A stretch of DNA of 64,000 bases, from NCBI GenBank assembly GCA_003483745.1, contig DMYD01000014.1, forward strand, positions 537-64,536, written 5' to 3'. A model generated the notes under the pieces. That model saw only the letters and a list, made by a program, of their open reading frames with translations. It did no database searches and was not told where the DNA came from. The stretch is from Roseburia sp. Its GTDB lineage: Bacteria; Bacillota; Clostridia; Lachnospirales; Lachnospiraceae. This document shows, piece by piece, positions 34,550 to 42,707 of this stretch. Every line of letters begins with the position of its first letter. The first letter of the stretch is position 1. The translations under genes were made by a program, and so were the position numbers.

Positions 34550-36976
34550 TTATTTTCTGTCATTTTTTACTTCAAACTGTATTCTCTGTTCTTCCATCTG
34601 CGCCGCTCTTATCTTTAAAATGCCAACGCCCTCTTCTCCGGTCGTTCTGACATAAGTACCACCCATACCTCCCTGCAGGGAAATGATTTTGGGTCCAATA
34701 ATGGCAATCGGTCCCTCCGCGGATAATACAACCGGCTCCTGGTAAAAGCTTACGATATTATCGTTCTGATCTAATACATGGATACGGATCTCTGCAACAT
34801 CATAGGTATGCCGTTCTGTCAGGCTCTGATGATCCGGTTTTGCAGATAAATGCAAGGAAGTGACCGGCTCTTTTCTGACCACCTTTACCACTTTTCCATT
34901 TTTTACTGCCTCAAACCGGTAACTCGTTGAAGTTCCGCCCCAGTCACCGATATAGCGGTTGTACAAAGTTACCGCGTCCGTCGGCTTCATATGATAAAAG
35001 AGTATCAGCTTCAGTGCCGCTAAATACACACCTTTCGGAAGATCGGAAAGTCCGTACCGCGCCGCCGCATTCAGGATATATTTCACTGCCTTTGCCTGTG
35101 CCGGTTTAAAATCTTCCTCTTTTTCAATGGCATCTCCGATAAAATCATCTACCGCGACCGGCCCATGTAAAAGATTTTTATACGGTGAATCTGATACGGT
35201 ATACTCCTTTAAAAACCGGCCATTTTTGTACATCCGTACACTGTCCGCATTGGTAAAAATCCAGATTGTTCCACGGTTACAGCCCGGATGCTCTCCGATA
35301 TCCATGGACGAACTGATCTCTAACACCGGCTCTTTTTCCTGTTGACAAGCGTATGCCGTAGCCGCAAGTTTCGCATTGCGGAACATATCCATCACACCAT
35401 GATAACAGATACGGTCGCCACTGCCAAAATCCTTATGTGTATTGTAGTCAAACATGCACCAGCCAAAACTTCCTGCAATATCCGTTTCCCCGGCAACTGC
35501 ATCCAGCACATTGACATGGCGCATGGCATGCCACACACGGTGTTCCTCCCAGTCGTAGCTTTTCGTTGGATACATATGTCCGTTATATTCGCTAATCAGA
35601 TACGGTCTGCTGTTGTCAGAGGTAACCGCACTTTTTTTCTCACATCCGTGGTTTGTTCCATTGTGGCTGAAATCATTGTAGGTATAGACATCTTCCAGCA
35701 GACTGCTCTTTTTATGTGCCCGGACTCCCCCGGTCTGTCTCGTCGGATCCAGTTCATGTGCCACGCGGTTTGTTTCCCGGTAAAATGCATCGTCATCCCC
35801 GGACTCATTGATCCGCACGCCCCACAGGATCACAGACGGATGATTCCGATACTGTACTACCATGTCTTTTACGTTTTCGACCGCCCGTTTTTTCCAATTT
35901 TCGTCCCCGATGTGCTGCCAGCCCGGTATTTCTGTAAAGACCAAAAGTCCCAGTTCATCGCAACGCTCCACAAAATGCCGGCTCTGCGGATAATGGGACG
36001 TCCTCACCGCATTTACGCCCAGTTCGTTTTTCAAAATATCCGCATCCCATTTCTGCATGGATTCCGGCATTGCATAACCGACGTACGGATAACTCTGGTG
36101 GCGGTTTAATCCGCACAGTTTTATTTTTCTGTCGTTTAAATAAAAGCCATCCTGCAAAAAAACTGCCTTCCGGAATCCAAACAGCGTGACATTTTCATCC
36201 AGTACATTTCCATCTTGTAAAAGTTCTGTTTTAACTTCATAGAGTGCCGGATTCTCCAGATTCCAGAGTTTTACGTCCGGCACCGGAAAAGAAATCTTCC
36301 CATCTGATGCCAGCTGCCTCTCGCCGATCTGCCTATAGTTTTCTGCACCTCGCTCTTTGATACTCTGCCGGATGGATAATTCTTTTTTTTCATCCGTTTT
36401 TCCGCTGTTTCTAATTTTTATTTCAGAGATCAGCTTTACTTCTGCCTCTTGGCTTTCCGGTATTTCACTATGCAGAAATATATCCGCGAGATAAGTTCTA
36501 TTTTTGATATCCACATAGACTTCCCGGTAAATTCCACCGTAAGTCATATAATCGATCACATACCCGAACGGCGGGATGTTTAAGTTCTCCCTGCTGTCCA
36601 CCCGCACTATGAGCACATTTTCTGCCCCGGTCCGCAGCTTTCCGCTGATATCAATGGAAAATGCCGTGTAGCCACAATGGTGCTCTCCGATCTTTTCTCC
36701 ATTTAAAAACACATCTGCCTCATGCGCGATACCTTCAAACGTCACAATCACAGTCTGATCTTTCCATTCCAGTGGTGCAAAAAAATGCTTTCTGTAGCAG
36801 CACTCCATCTGGTAACTGCTCTCATCAAAATAGTGAAGAGGTGTCTCCTTGCAGGTGTGTGGCAGTCTGACATTCTCCCATGCATCATCCTGATAAGCAG
36901 CCTCTCTCATCTCTTTTTCGTAAGATTCAATGAATTTCCACCCATCATTCCAGTAAATACGTCTTTCCATCGTCAT
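34550..36976 (-). CDS. glycoside hydrolase family 2 (beta-galactosidase/beta-glucuronidase type)
   Basis: An 808-residue GH2 enzyme without signal peptide. Domains run in order: jelly-roll (LPHTCKETPLHYF, VFLNGEKIGEHHCGYTAFSIDI), immunoglobulin-like, TIM barrel (residues ~280-560), and extra C-terminal beta domains. The acid/base glutamate is in ILWGVRINESGDDD near residue 392; the nucleophile is in YLISEYNGHMYP near 460. The NxK motif typical of glucuronidases is not evident, so beta-galactosidase or another beta-glycosidase is more likely. I start at ATG 36976, overlapping the tetR stop by one base, with GGGAAG upstream. It is the first enzyme gene of the TetR operon. Confidence 0.92.
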   Translation of the reverse strand: MTMERRIYWNDGWKFIESYEKEMREAAYQDDAWENVRLPHTCKETPLHYFDESSYQMECCYRKHFFAPLEWKDQTVIVTFEGIAHEADVFLNGEKIGEHHCGYTAFSIDISGKLRTGAENVLIVRVDSRENLNIPPFGYVIDYMTYGGIYREVYVDIKNRTYLADIFLHSEIPESQEAEVKLISEIKIRNSGKTDEKKELSIRQSIKERGAENYRQIGERQLASDGKISFPVPDVKLWNLENPALYEVKTELLQDGNVLDENVTLFGFRKAVFLQDGFYLNDRKIKLCGLNRHQSYPYVGYAMPESMQKWDADILKNELGVNAVRTSHYPQSRHFVERCDELGLLVFTEIPGWQHIGDENWKKRAVENVKDMVVQYRNHPSVILWGVRINESGDDDAFYRETNRVAHELDPTRQTGGVRAHKKSSLLEDVYTYNDFSHNGTNHGCEKKSAVTSDNSRPYLISEYNGHMYPTKSYDWEEHRVWHAMRHVNVLDAVAGETDIAGSFGWCMFDYNTHKDFGSGDRICYHGVMDMFRNAKLAATAYACQQEKEPVLEISSSMDIGEHPGCNRGTIWIFTNADSVRMYKNGRFLKEYTVSDSPYKNLLHGPVAVDDFIGDAIEKEEDFKPAQAKAVKYILNAAARYGLSDLPKGVYLAALKLILFYHMKPTDAVTLYNRYIGDWGGTSTSYRFEAVKNGKVVKVVRKEPVTSLHLSAKPDHQSLTERHTYDVAEIRIHVLDQNDNIVSFYQEPVVLSAEGPIAIIGPKIISLQGGMGGTYVRTTGEEGVGILKIRAAQMEEQRIQFEVKNDRK

Positions 36977-37545
36977 CACTTCCCTTCTGCAACGATTCCC
37001 TGCACTAAGATCGTGACCACTTCATCTAAACCATCCTGATAAGAAATTCCGTTGGAGATCAGGATATCTCTCTGGAAGAACTGCTCTAATGCCGCCTCCA
37101 ACATCATTTTTACGATCGGAATCTTAACCGGCCGGATCACACCCTCATTCATTCCCTGCTCTAATAAGGAAATCGTTGTCTCCCAGCCAGTCTCTAGCCG
37201 TTCCTCTACATGTTTGTAGATATTCGGATACTTTTCCCGCAGCAGATAAAGCTGCCTGAAATCAACTTCCCGGTAACTCTCCGGCAAAACGCCTAAAATC
37301 GCCCGGATTTTTTCAAGTATGGATAGATTTTCGTTCTCTAACACCTGTCTTTCGCTCTCTTTGATGGAATCGAATAGATAATCTACCATCGCCAAAAAAA
37401 GTGATTCCTTATCTCGGAACACGGTATAGATTGTTTTCTTACTCATGCTAAGGATTCCTGCCAGGTCATCCATGGTAAATTTTAATCCTTTCTGATTAAA
37501 AGCCTTTAAGGTTCCCTCTAAAATACTCTCCCTTAATTCTTCCAT
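36976..37545 (-). CDS. TetR-family transcriptional regulator
   Basis: A 189-residue regulator. The N-terminal helix-turn-helix is FTMDDLAGILSMSKKTIYTVFRDKESLFLAM at residues ~23-53; the rest is the ligand-binding domain. It heads the operon with the GH2 enzyme, GT-B-like protein, symporter and alpha-galactosidase, and its stop overlaps the GH2 start. Inverted repeats on both sides of its promoter are probable operators, so autoregulation is likely. A TetR regulator for a sugar locus is less common than LacI, AraC or GntR types. Confidence 0.9.
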   Translation of the reverse strand: MEELRESILEGTLKAFNQKGLKFTMDDLAGILSMSKKTIYTVFRDKESLFLAMVDYLFDSIKESERQVLENENLSILEKIRAILGVLPESYREVDFRQLYLLREKYPNIYKHVEERLETGWETTISLLEQGMNEGVIRPVKIPIVKMMLEAALEQFFQRDILISNGISYQDGLDEVVTILVQGIVAEGK

Positions 37546-37573
37546 CGTGTTCTCCGTTTCTTCTTTATTACTC

Positions 37574-37595
37574 GGAAACTATTTTTATTATTTCC
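37574..37595. promoter_or_regulatory. TetR operator candidate (downstream of the promoter)
   Basis: GGAAACTATTTTTATTATTTCC is an imperfect palindrome of about 22 bp, located between the tetR promoter and its start codon. GGAAACTATTTTT recurs as its exact complement at 37648-37660. Confidence 0.55.
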
Positions 37596-37604
37596 GTTTC
37601 CTAT

Positions 37605-37633
37605 ATTGTATCATCTCATTTTCGTGCCCACAA
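37605..37633 (-). promoter_or_regulatory. promoter of the tetR-GH2 operon
   Basis: Minus strand TTGTGG (37633-37628), 17 bases, TACAAT (37610-37605). It is flanked on both sides by GAAACTA-type inverted repeats. Confidence 0.65.
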
Positions 37634-37659
37634 GAAACTAATTTGCCAAAAATAGTTTC
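37634..37659. promoter_or_regulatory. TetR operator candidate (upstream of the promoter)
   Basis: GAAACTA and TAGTTTC are perfect 7-bp half-sites separated by 12 bases, immediately upstream of the -35. This is the size expected for a TetR dimer site. Confidence 0.6.
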
Positions 37660-37774
37660 CGTTTTTTATCTATTTCTTCCAAAAATAAGAGGAACGTGTA
37701 CATTTTATTTTTGCAAATGAGGTGTGATGTGAGTATAATAGGCAGTGGATTGTAATGAAGGAGAAATTCATACT

Positions 37775-38578
37775 ATGGAAAATGATCATATCAAACATAT
37801 ATTAGAACAGTTAGAGGCGGGACAGCTTACTGCTTCCGATGCTTATGACCAGTTGAAGCTGGCACCTTTTGAGGATCTTGGTTATGCCAAGGTGGATCAT
37901 CACCGCGAAGTCAGACAGGGGGCGCCGGAAGTGATCTACGGCGCATCGAAAACAAAAGAACAGATGGAGGGCATCATAAACAGCCTGCTCTCCCACTGCA
38001 AAGAAAATATCCTGATCACAAGGCTTTCGGCAGAATCGGCGGCGTACCTGGCTGAACGTTTTGATCTTTTTTACGATAAGCTGTCAAAGATCGGCATCGT
38101 AAACCGCACCGAACGCTATTCCGCTGACGGCACGATCGTTGTCGCCACCGGAGGGACAAGCGATATCCCGGTTGCGGAGGAAGCCGCACTGACCGCGGAA
38201 GTACTCGGCAATCATGTCATCCGCCTTTACGATGTCGGCGTTGCAGGGCTGCACCGTCTGCTCTCAAATATGGAACTTTTATCAAAAGCAAATGCGATCA
38301 TTGCAGTTGCCGGTATGGAAGGCGCGCTTGCGAGCGTCATCGGCGGTCTGACTGACTGTCCTGTCATCGGTGTTCCGACAAGTGTTGGTTACGGTGCAAG
38401 TTTCGGCGGCATCTCTGCACTTTTATCAATGCTTAATTCCTGCGCCAGCGGTGTTTCCGTCGTAAACATCGACAACGGTTTCGGTGCAGGCTACCTTGCC
38501 AGCATGATCAATCATCAGGCAGCCCCTAAAACAGATGACAGACCATCATCCTGCCATAAAAACACGGATGAACTATAA
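37775..38578 (+). CDS. larB: nickel-pincer cofactor biosynthesis protein LarB
   Basis: LarB carboxylates and hydrolyses nicotinic acid adenine dinucleotide to make the pyridinium-3,5-dicarboxylate precursor of the nickel-pincer cofactor. The AIR-carboxylase-like C-terminal domain shows TIVVATGGTSDIPVAEEAA near residue 125, NHVIRLYDVGVAGLHRLLS near 155, and VPTSVGYGASFGGISALLSM near 210. Length 267 is normal. I start at ATG 37775, eleven bases after GGAG. It is followed 47 bp later by larC. No larE or larA is in the window. Confidence 0.94.
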   Translation: MENDHIKHILEQLEAGQLTASDAYDQLKLAPFEDLGYAKVDHHREVRQGAPEVIYGASKTKEQMEGIINSLLSHCKENILITRLSAESAAYLAERFDLFYDKLSKIGIVNRTERYSADGTIVVATGGTSDIPVAEEAALTAEVLGNHVIRLYDVGVAGLHRLLSNMELLSKANAIIAVAGMEGALASVIGGLTDCPVIGVPTSVGYGASFGGISALLSMLNSCASGVSVVNIDNGFGAGYLASMINHQAAPKTDDRPSSCHKNTDEL

Positions 38579-38625
38579 CTCTTCATATTAAAAACTATCA
38601 ATTTCAATGCCAGGGAGGATTATTT

Positions 38626-39930
38626 ATGAAAATACTTTATATAGAATGTAATATGGGTGTTGCCGGCGATATGTTAATGGGCGCCCTCTACGAACTCTGT
38701 GATCAGAAAGATAAATTTTTATCGGACATGAACCATGCTTTTGCACCTTACGGTGTGACGCTTTCTGCGGAACCGGCAGTAAAATGCGGGATCAGCGGCA
38801 CACACATGAGGGTGGCTGTACACGGGGAGGAAGAACATTCCCATGATGTTCTGCCGGAGCATGTGCATGAAAACGGGCACATACATGCTCACGAACATAC
38901 TCATGACAAAAATGAGCACACGCATACTCACGACAATAACTCGCACCATGAACATCATCACACGCACGCTCACACCAGCTACACCCAGATCTTAGAACAG
39001 ATCCACACGCTTCCTTTTCCATCATCCGTAAAGGATTCCGCTGCTGCGGTCTACCGTCTGATTGGGGAAGCCGAATCAAAAGTGCACCACTCCACATTAG
39101 ACCAGATCCATTTCCACGAAGTCGGATCGATCGATGCGCTTGTGGATGTGACCGGATGTGCCTATCTGTTGTTCCTGCTTGCACCGGAAACCATTCTCTG
39201 TTCTCCGGTTCATGTCGGAAGCGGATTTGTACACTGTGCCCACGGCACGCTCCCGGTTCCGGCACCTGCCACCGCAGAACTTTTAAAAGGGATTCCTTTT
39301 TACAGCGGAAATATTCAGGGCGAACTCTGTACGCCGACAGGTGCTGCGGTTTTAAAACATTTTGTGACCTCTTTTAAAACCATGCCGCCTATGAATGTGT
39401 CAGAGATCGGTTATGGCATGGGGACAAAGGATTTTGCTGCCGCCAACTGCGTGCGCGTTTTTCTCGGCGAATCCTCTGCCACTTCCAAAGCAGTTCCATC
39501 TTTTGACGACTCCGTGCTGTCTATCTCCTGCAATCTCGATGATATGACAGGCGAGGCGGTCGGATTTGCAACCGAATTGCTCTTACAGGCGGGCGCTTTA
39601 GACGTGTACACAATTCCGATCCAGATGAAAAAGAACCGTCCAGGTATTCTTTTAACCTGTATCTGTGAACCAAAAGACCGTGAATGTCTGACTTCCCTTT
39701 TCTTTTTACACACCACGACACGCGGTGTGCGCTATCAGATGTTTGACCGCGCCAAACTTACCTCTGAAATCGAAACCTGCCACTTGGCATACGGCGATGT
39801 ACGAATCAAAAAAAGCAGTGGGTACGGCGTCGAAAAAGAGAAAGCGGAATTTGAAGATTTGAAAAAAATTTCTGCTGACCATAACTATGAGGTGACACTC
39901 GACCAGATCCGACAGATGATCGTAAGGTAA
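38626..39930 (+). CDS. larC: nickel insertion protein LarC (fused LarC1-LarC2)
   Basis: LarC is the CTP-dependent nickel insertase for the pincer cofactor. MKILYIECNMGVAGDMLMGALYE at the N-terminus, DQIHFHEVGSIDALVDVTG near residue 160, and STPTGAAVLKHF-like LCTPTGAAVLK near 240 are signatures. Residues ~66-117 form a His-rich stretch with about 20 histidines (for example HEHHHTHAH), a likely nickel store. In some lactobacilli the gene is split and joined by a frameshift; here both halves are one open frame. It follows larB on the same strand and ends at a bidirectional terminator. Confidence 0.95.
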   Translation: MKILYIECNMGVAGDMLMGALYELCDQKDKFLSDMNHAFAPYGVTLSAEPAVKCGISGTHMRVAVHGEEEHSHDVLPEHVHENGHIHAHEHTHDKNEHTHTHDNNSHHEHHHTHAHTSYTQILEQIHTLPFPSSVKDSAAAVYRLIGEAESKVHHSTLDQIHFHEVGSIDALVDVTGCAYLLFLLAPETILCSPVHVGSGFVHCAHGTLPVPAPATAELLKGIPFYSGNIQGELCTPTGAAVLKHFVTSFKTMPPMNVSEIGYGMGTKDFAAANCVRVFLGESSATSKAVPSFDDSVLSISCNLDDMTGEAVGFATELLLQAGALDVYTIPIQMKKNRPGILLTCICEPKDRECLTSLFFLHTTTRGVRYQMFDRAKLTSEIETCHLAYGDVRIKKSSGYGVEKEKAEFEDLKKISADHNYEVTLDQIRQMIVR

Positions 39931-39951
39931 TTTTTAACAATTAACTTCATA

Positions 39952-40016
39952 AAAAAGCTATGTATATTCACTAACTTTTGTTGGGCGGTACAACAGATAA
40001 ATATACATAGCTTTTT
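39952..40016. terminator. bidirectional terminator between larC and the GNAT gene
   Basis: AAAAAGCTATGTATATT pairs with AATATACATAGCTTTTT (17 bp). The 31-base loop holds a small inner stem (TGTTG/CAACA). T-runs occur at both ends, which suits convergent genes. Confidence 0.85.
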
Positions 40017-40023
40017 CACTTTT

Positions 40024-40494
40024 CTACAATATATATTCCATCTGTCTCTCTTTGGTTTTTAATCCCATTTTTTCATAGAATTTTTCCGCGGAGGTATTTC
40101 CTGCCCAGACATTCAGCGTCACTTCATAACAGCCTAACCGTTTCGCTTCACTCTTTACATATTCAAACAGGCTCTCTCCCACATGCTGTCCTCTGGTTTT
40201 TGCATCGACGCACAGATCATCGATAAAAAGCGATGTAAATGGCACCATATTATTGGAAAATGGCTGCTGTTTCAACTGACAGAAAGCATATCCTATACAT
40301 ATATCATTTTCATCTGCAGCCACATAAACAGGCTTTGTATCATCTTTTAACATTTCTTTTAATTCATCATCTGTGTACTTTGTCGTCCTTGGAATAAAGA
40401 TATCAGGTCTTATATCTGCATGGATTTGAAGTACCTGTTCTAATAATTCAATCAGTCTTGGGATATCTTTTTCTTTTGCTCTTCTAATGTTCAT
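40024..40494 (-). CDS. GNAT-family N-acetyltransferase
   Basis: A 156-residue acetyltransferase of unknown substrate. MNIRRAKEKDIPRLIELLEQ at the N-terminus, the acetyl-CoA motif A as LFIDDLCVDAKTRGQHVGESL near residue 90-110, and VTLNVWAGNTSAEKFYEKMGL near 130 are typical. The start at 40494 follows GGAGATTAGA; the ATGs further upstream encode a basic leader with no ribosome site. The neighbours give no clue to function. Confidence 0.87.
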   Translation of the reverse strand: MNIRRAKEKDIPRLIELLEQVLQIHADIRPDIFIPRTTKYTDDELKEMLKDDTKPVYVAADENDICIGYAFCQLKQQPFSNNMVPFTSLFIDDLCVDAKTRGQHVGESLFEYVKSEAKRLGCYEVTLNVWAGNTSAEKFYEKMGLKTKERQMEYIL

Positions 40495-40587
40495 TCTAAT
40501 CTCCATTTGCATATGCAAAATACATTTTTCACGCTGCCTGCCTCTATACGATTTTTTCATCATACCTATATTTTAGTTTCCGGACAT

Positions 40588-40815
40588 TTATTTTGATCCC
40601 CGCTTCCATTTATACATTTTCAGACACTGCGGATGCTCGAAATACTCCTGATCAAAGATCCATGCAATGTCAGTTTCCGATAACTCTTCTGCCTTAAATC
40701 TGCGATATTTAATATCATGATCCGGATCATCCATCCAGATGCTCCATACTTCCAACTGATTGCATAAAAGAACTGCATTTTTATCCTTCTTTTTAAAGTA
40801 TAAAACATTTTTACT
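40588..40815 (-). pseudogene. truncated or frameshifted gene of unknown family
   Basis: This frame reads as real protein over its whole length: VLYFKKDKNAVLLCNQLEVW, then IWMDDPDHDIKYRRFKAEEL, ending CLKMYKWKRGSK before TAA. It has no ATG near its 5' end; the first in-frame stop upstream is at 40818-40816. A ribosome site (AAGGA) with an ATG at 40778 exists, but in the neighbouring frame. So this is a gene that lost its start by frameshift or 5' truncation, or it uses a rare start. The frame over 40620-40871 is out of phase and is probably not real. Confidence 0.55.
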
Positions 40816-40835
40816 TTATCTGACAATAGCAATAT

Positions 40836-40862
40836 AAAAAGCTCTGCCAACAATAGCAGAGC
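40836..40862 (-). terminator. intrinsic terminator of the thi operon
   Basis: GCTCTGC and GCAGAGC around an eight-base loop, followed by TTTTTATA on the minus strand, about 80 bp after the thiW stop. The remainder of 40495-40940 holds only the broken gene. Confidence 0.8.
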
Positions 40863-40940
40863 CTCCGGCATTTTCTTTAAAAAACCGCAATATCCGGTCG
40901 GATCGTGGTAAATGCCAATCTAAAATTTTTGATTTCTATC

Positions 40941-41453
40941 TTACTCTTCTAAACTTTCTTTCATTCTGCCCAGCATACCTGATTTTTTCAATGGCAGAGT
41001 AATAATAATGGCAATGATCGTTCCACCACAGGTGCTGATCAGAAACGGGACAACAAATGTAAATAATGCCGCTGCTTTATTTCCCATGACAAGATATGCC
41101 ACCGGATAAGAGAGCATTCCACCAATGATTCCGGTTCCTGCCACTTCACCAATATAAGCAAACGGAAGTTTTTTCCCATATTGATAAAGCAGTCCGCCAA
41201 GCAATGCACCGCACATGCTTCCCGGGAATGCCAGAGGGCTTCCAAGTCCTAACAGGTTACGGATCAACGCTGCGATAAAAGCCTGAGCGAGCGCCCACCA
41301 CGGTCCTACGGTAACTGCACATAAAATATTTACCAGGTGCTGTACCGGTGCACATTTTGAACCGAATACCGGGAAGGAAAATAAGCTTCCCACCACCGCT
41401 ACTGCCGCTAAGATTGCTGTAACTGTCAATTTCTTTAAATTAAATTTATTCAT
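40941..41453 (-). CDS. thiW: ThiW, thiazole-precursor ECF transporter subunit
   Basis: A 170-residue membrane protein with about five helices; the family is the predicted substrate-binding subunit for hydroxyethylthiazole uptake through the ECF system. LTVTAILAAVAVVGSLFSFP at the N-terminus, KCAPVQHLVNILCAVTVGPW near residue 33, and GLGSPLAFPGSMCGALLGGL near 70 are signatures. It is the last gene of the TPP-riboswitch operon after thiD and cytX, which supports a role in thiamine-precursor salvage. No thiE or thiM is present here. Confidence 0.94.
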   Translation of the reverse strand: MNKFNLKKLTVTAILAAVAVVGSLFSFPVFGSKCAPVQHLVNILCAVTVGPWWALAQAFIAALIRNLLGLGSPLAFPGSMCGALLGGLLYQYGKKLPFAYIGEVAGTGIIGGMLSYPVAYLVMGNKAAALFTFVVPFLISTCGGTIIAIIITLPLKKSGMLGRMKESLEE

Positions 41454-41522
41454 TCTTTTGTCCTCTTTTCCCAGAATCTGTCACATCCTGCCTTCTAAAA
41501 AATGGTCTGACTGCAACAGTTT

Positions 41523-42707
41523 CTATTTTGATTTTACTGCCCCTGCAGCTTTTTCCACAATCAGGCAGAGAATGACTGTGACCACCATATCCGGCAGCGT
41601 ATTTCCAACCGGCGTATCCACCTGCATCAGTATGCGGTAAATCACAAATCCGGCAAGCCATACGATCAGATTACGCCACTGAAATGCAGATTTTCCGGCA
41701 TCTGCTTTCTTTAAAATGAAGTAATCTGCGATCTGCACTGCGATCATCGGAGCAAAAACAGAACCGATCAGATATAAAAAGTTTGTAATGTTATCCATCG
41801 GATAAACGATCGCTGCGACAGTTCCAATCACAGTAACAACAATTGCTGCCCATTTTTCCTGAATCTTTGAGGAGATGGAAACACTTGAAACTCCTGCGGA
41901 ATAAGCATCCAGAAAGGTTGTTGTAACCGTGGAAAATACAATAATAAGAAGTCCTACAACGCCGAAACCGGTTTTTAACATAATCTGTGCAATGTCATAT
42001 TCGCCGGTAAAAATAGCTGCTCCCATGCCGATCATGTACATAAAAGTGCTGACCAGACTATAGACGATCACACTTGCGAGTGTTGCAGCAAACGGTTTTT
42101 CGGCTTCTCTTGTATAATCGCTGATCAGCGGCAGCCAGGAAAGCGGCATTGCTACCGCGAGCTCTACGGCAGCTCCGAACGTTAAACTTCCGTCATCCAC
42201 GATCGTTGTCATGCTTCCGCTGCCAAAGAAGATCACTTTAAAAAGTACCAGTGATAAAATAAAAAGTGCGGTCATGGCAACCGTGTTTAATTTGCCAAGG
42301 TTGGTCAGTCCAATGAAAATCCACACAACGATCAGAACACCAATAATGATCGCCCACACCCAGTTTCCGGTATGTAAAACGCCGTCTGCTGCAAGTGCGC
42401 CATCATAGATCATAATCGCAGTCCATCCCACAAGCTGTAACACATTTAATACTGCAAAAAGAAGGCTTCCCTTCTCACCAAAACTCATTTTTACAGTTTC
42501 CATGGCACTTTTGCGCTCTTTCGCTCCGATCATTCCTGCGGCAAACATCATAATTCCGCCGATCAGATGTCCAAGCAGAATCGCTGCCATTGCTTTTCCA
42601 AAACCAAGCGGTGCAAAGTAAGTACCTGTCAGTATTTCAGCTAAAGATACACCCGCACCAAACCAGATTAATCCGTTTGAAAAAACGGAAGTTCTCTTTT
42701 CATTCAT
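41523..42707 (-). CDS. cytX: CytX, predicted hydroxymethylpyrimidine permease
   Basis: A 394-residue NCS1-family transporter with 12 helices. SNGLIWFGAGVSLAEILTGT at the N-terminus and AVAMPLSWLPLISDYTREAE near residue 190 are typical of CytX. The start overlaps the thiD stop by four bases. Together they import hydroxymethylpyrimidine and phosphorylate it. Regulation is by the TPP riboswitch upstream of thiD. Confidence 0.92.
   Translation of the reverse strand: MNEKRTSVFSNGLIWFGAGVSLAEILTGTYFAPLGFGKAMAAILLGHLIGGIMMFAAGMIGAKERKSAMETVKMSFGEKGSLLFAVLNVLQLVGWTAIMIYDGALAADGVLHTGNWVWAIIIGVLIVVWIFIGLTNLGKLNTVAMTALFILSLVLFKVIFFGSGSMTTIVDDGSLTFGAAVELAVAMPLSWLPLISDYTREAEKPFAATLASVIVYSLVSTFMYMIGMGAAIFTGEYDIAQIMLKTGFGVVGLLIIVFSTVTTTFLDAYSAGVSSVSISSKIQEKWAAIVVTVIGTVAAIVYPMDNITNFLYLIGSVFAPMIAVQIADYFILKKADAGKSAFQWRNLIVWLAGFVIYRILMQVDTPVGNTLPDMVVTVILCLIVEKAAGAVKSK

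Noticed and set aside
38719..38973. Minus-strand ORF antisense to the His-rich part of larC
   Set aside because: It is the shadow of CAY-rich codons (Met/Val-rich on the other strand) and has no ribosome site.
40620..40871. 83-residue ORF on the minus strand
   Set aside because: It overlaps the thi operon terminator and is out of phase with a better protein-like frame at 40588-40815.
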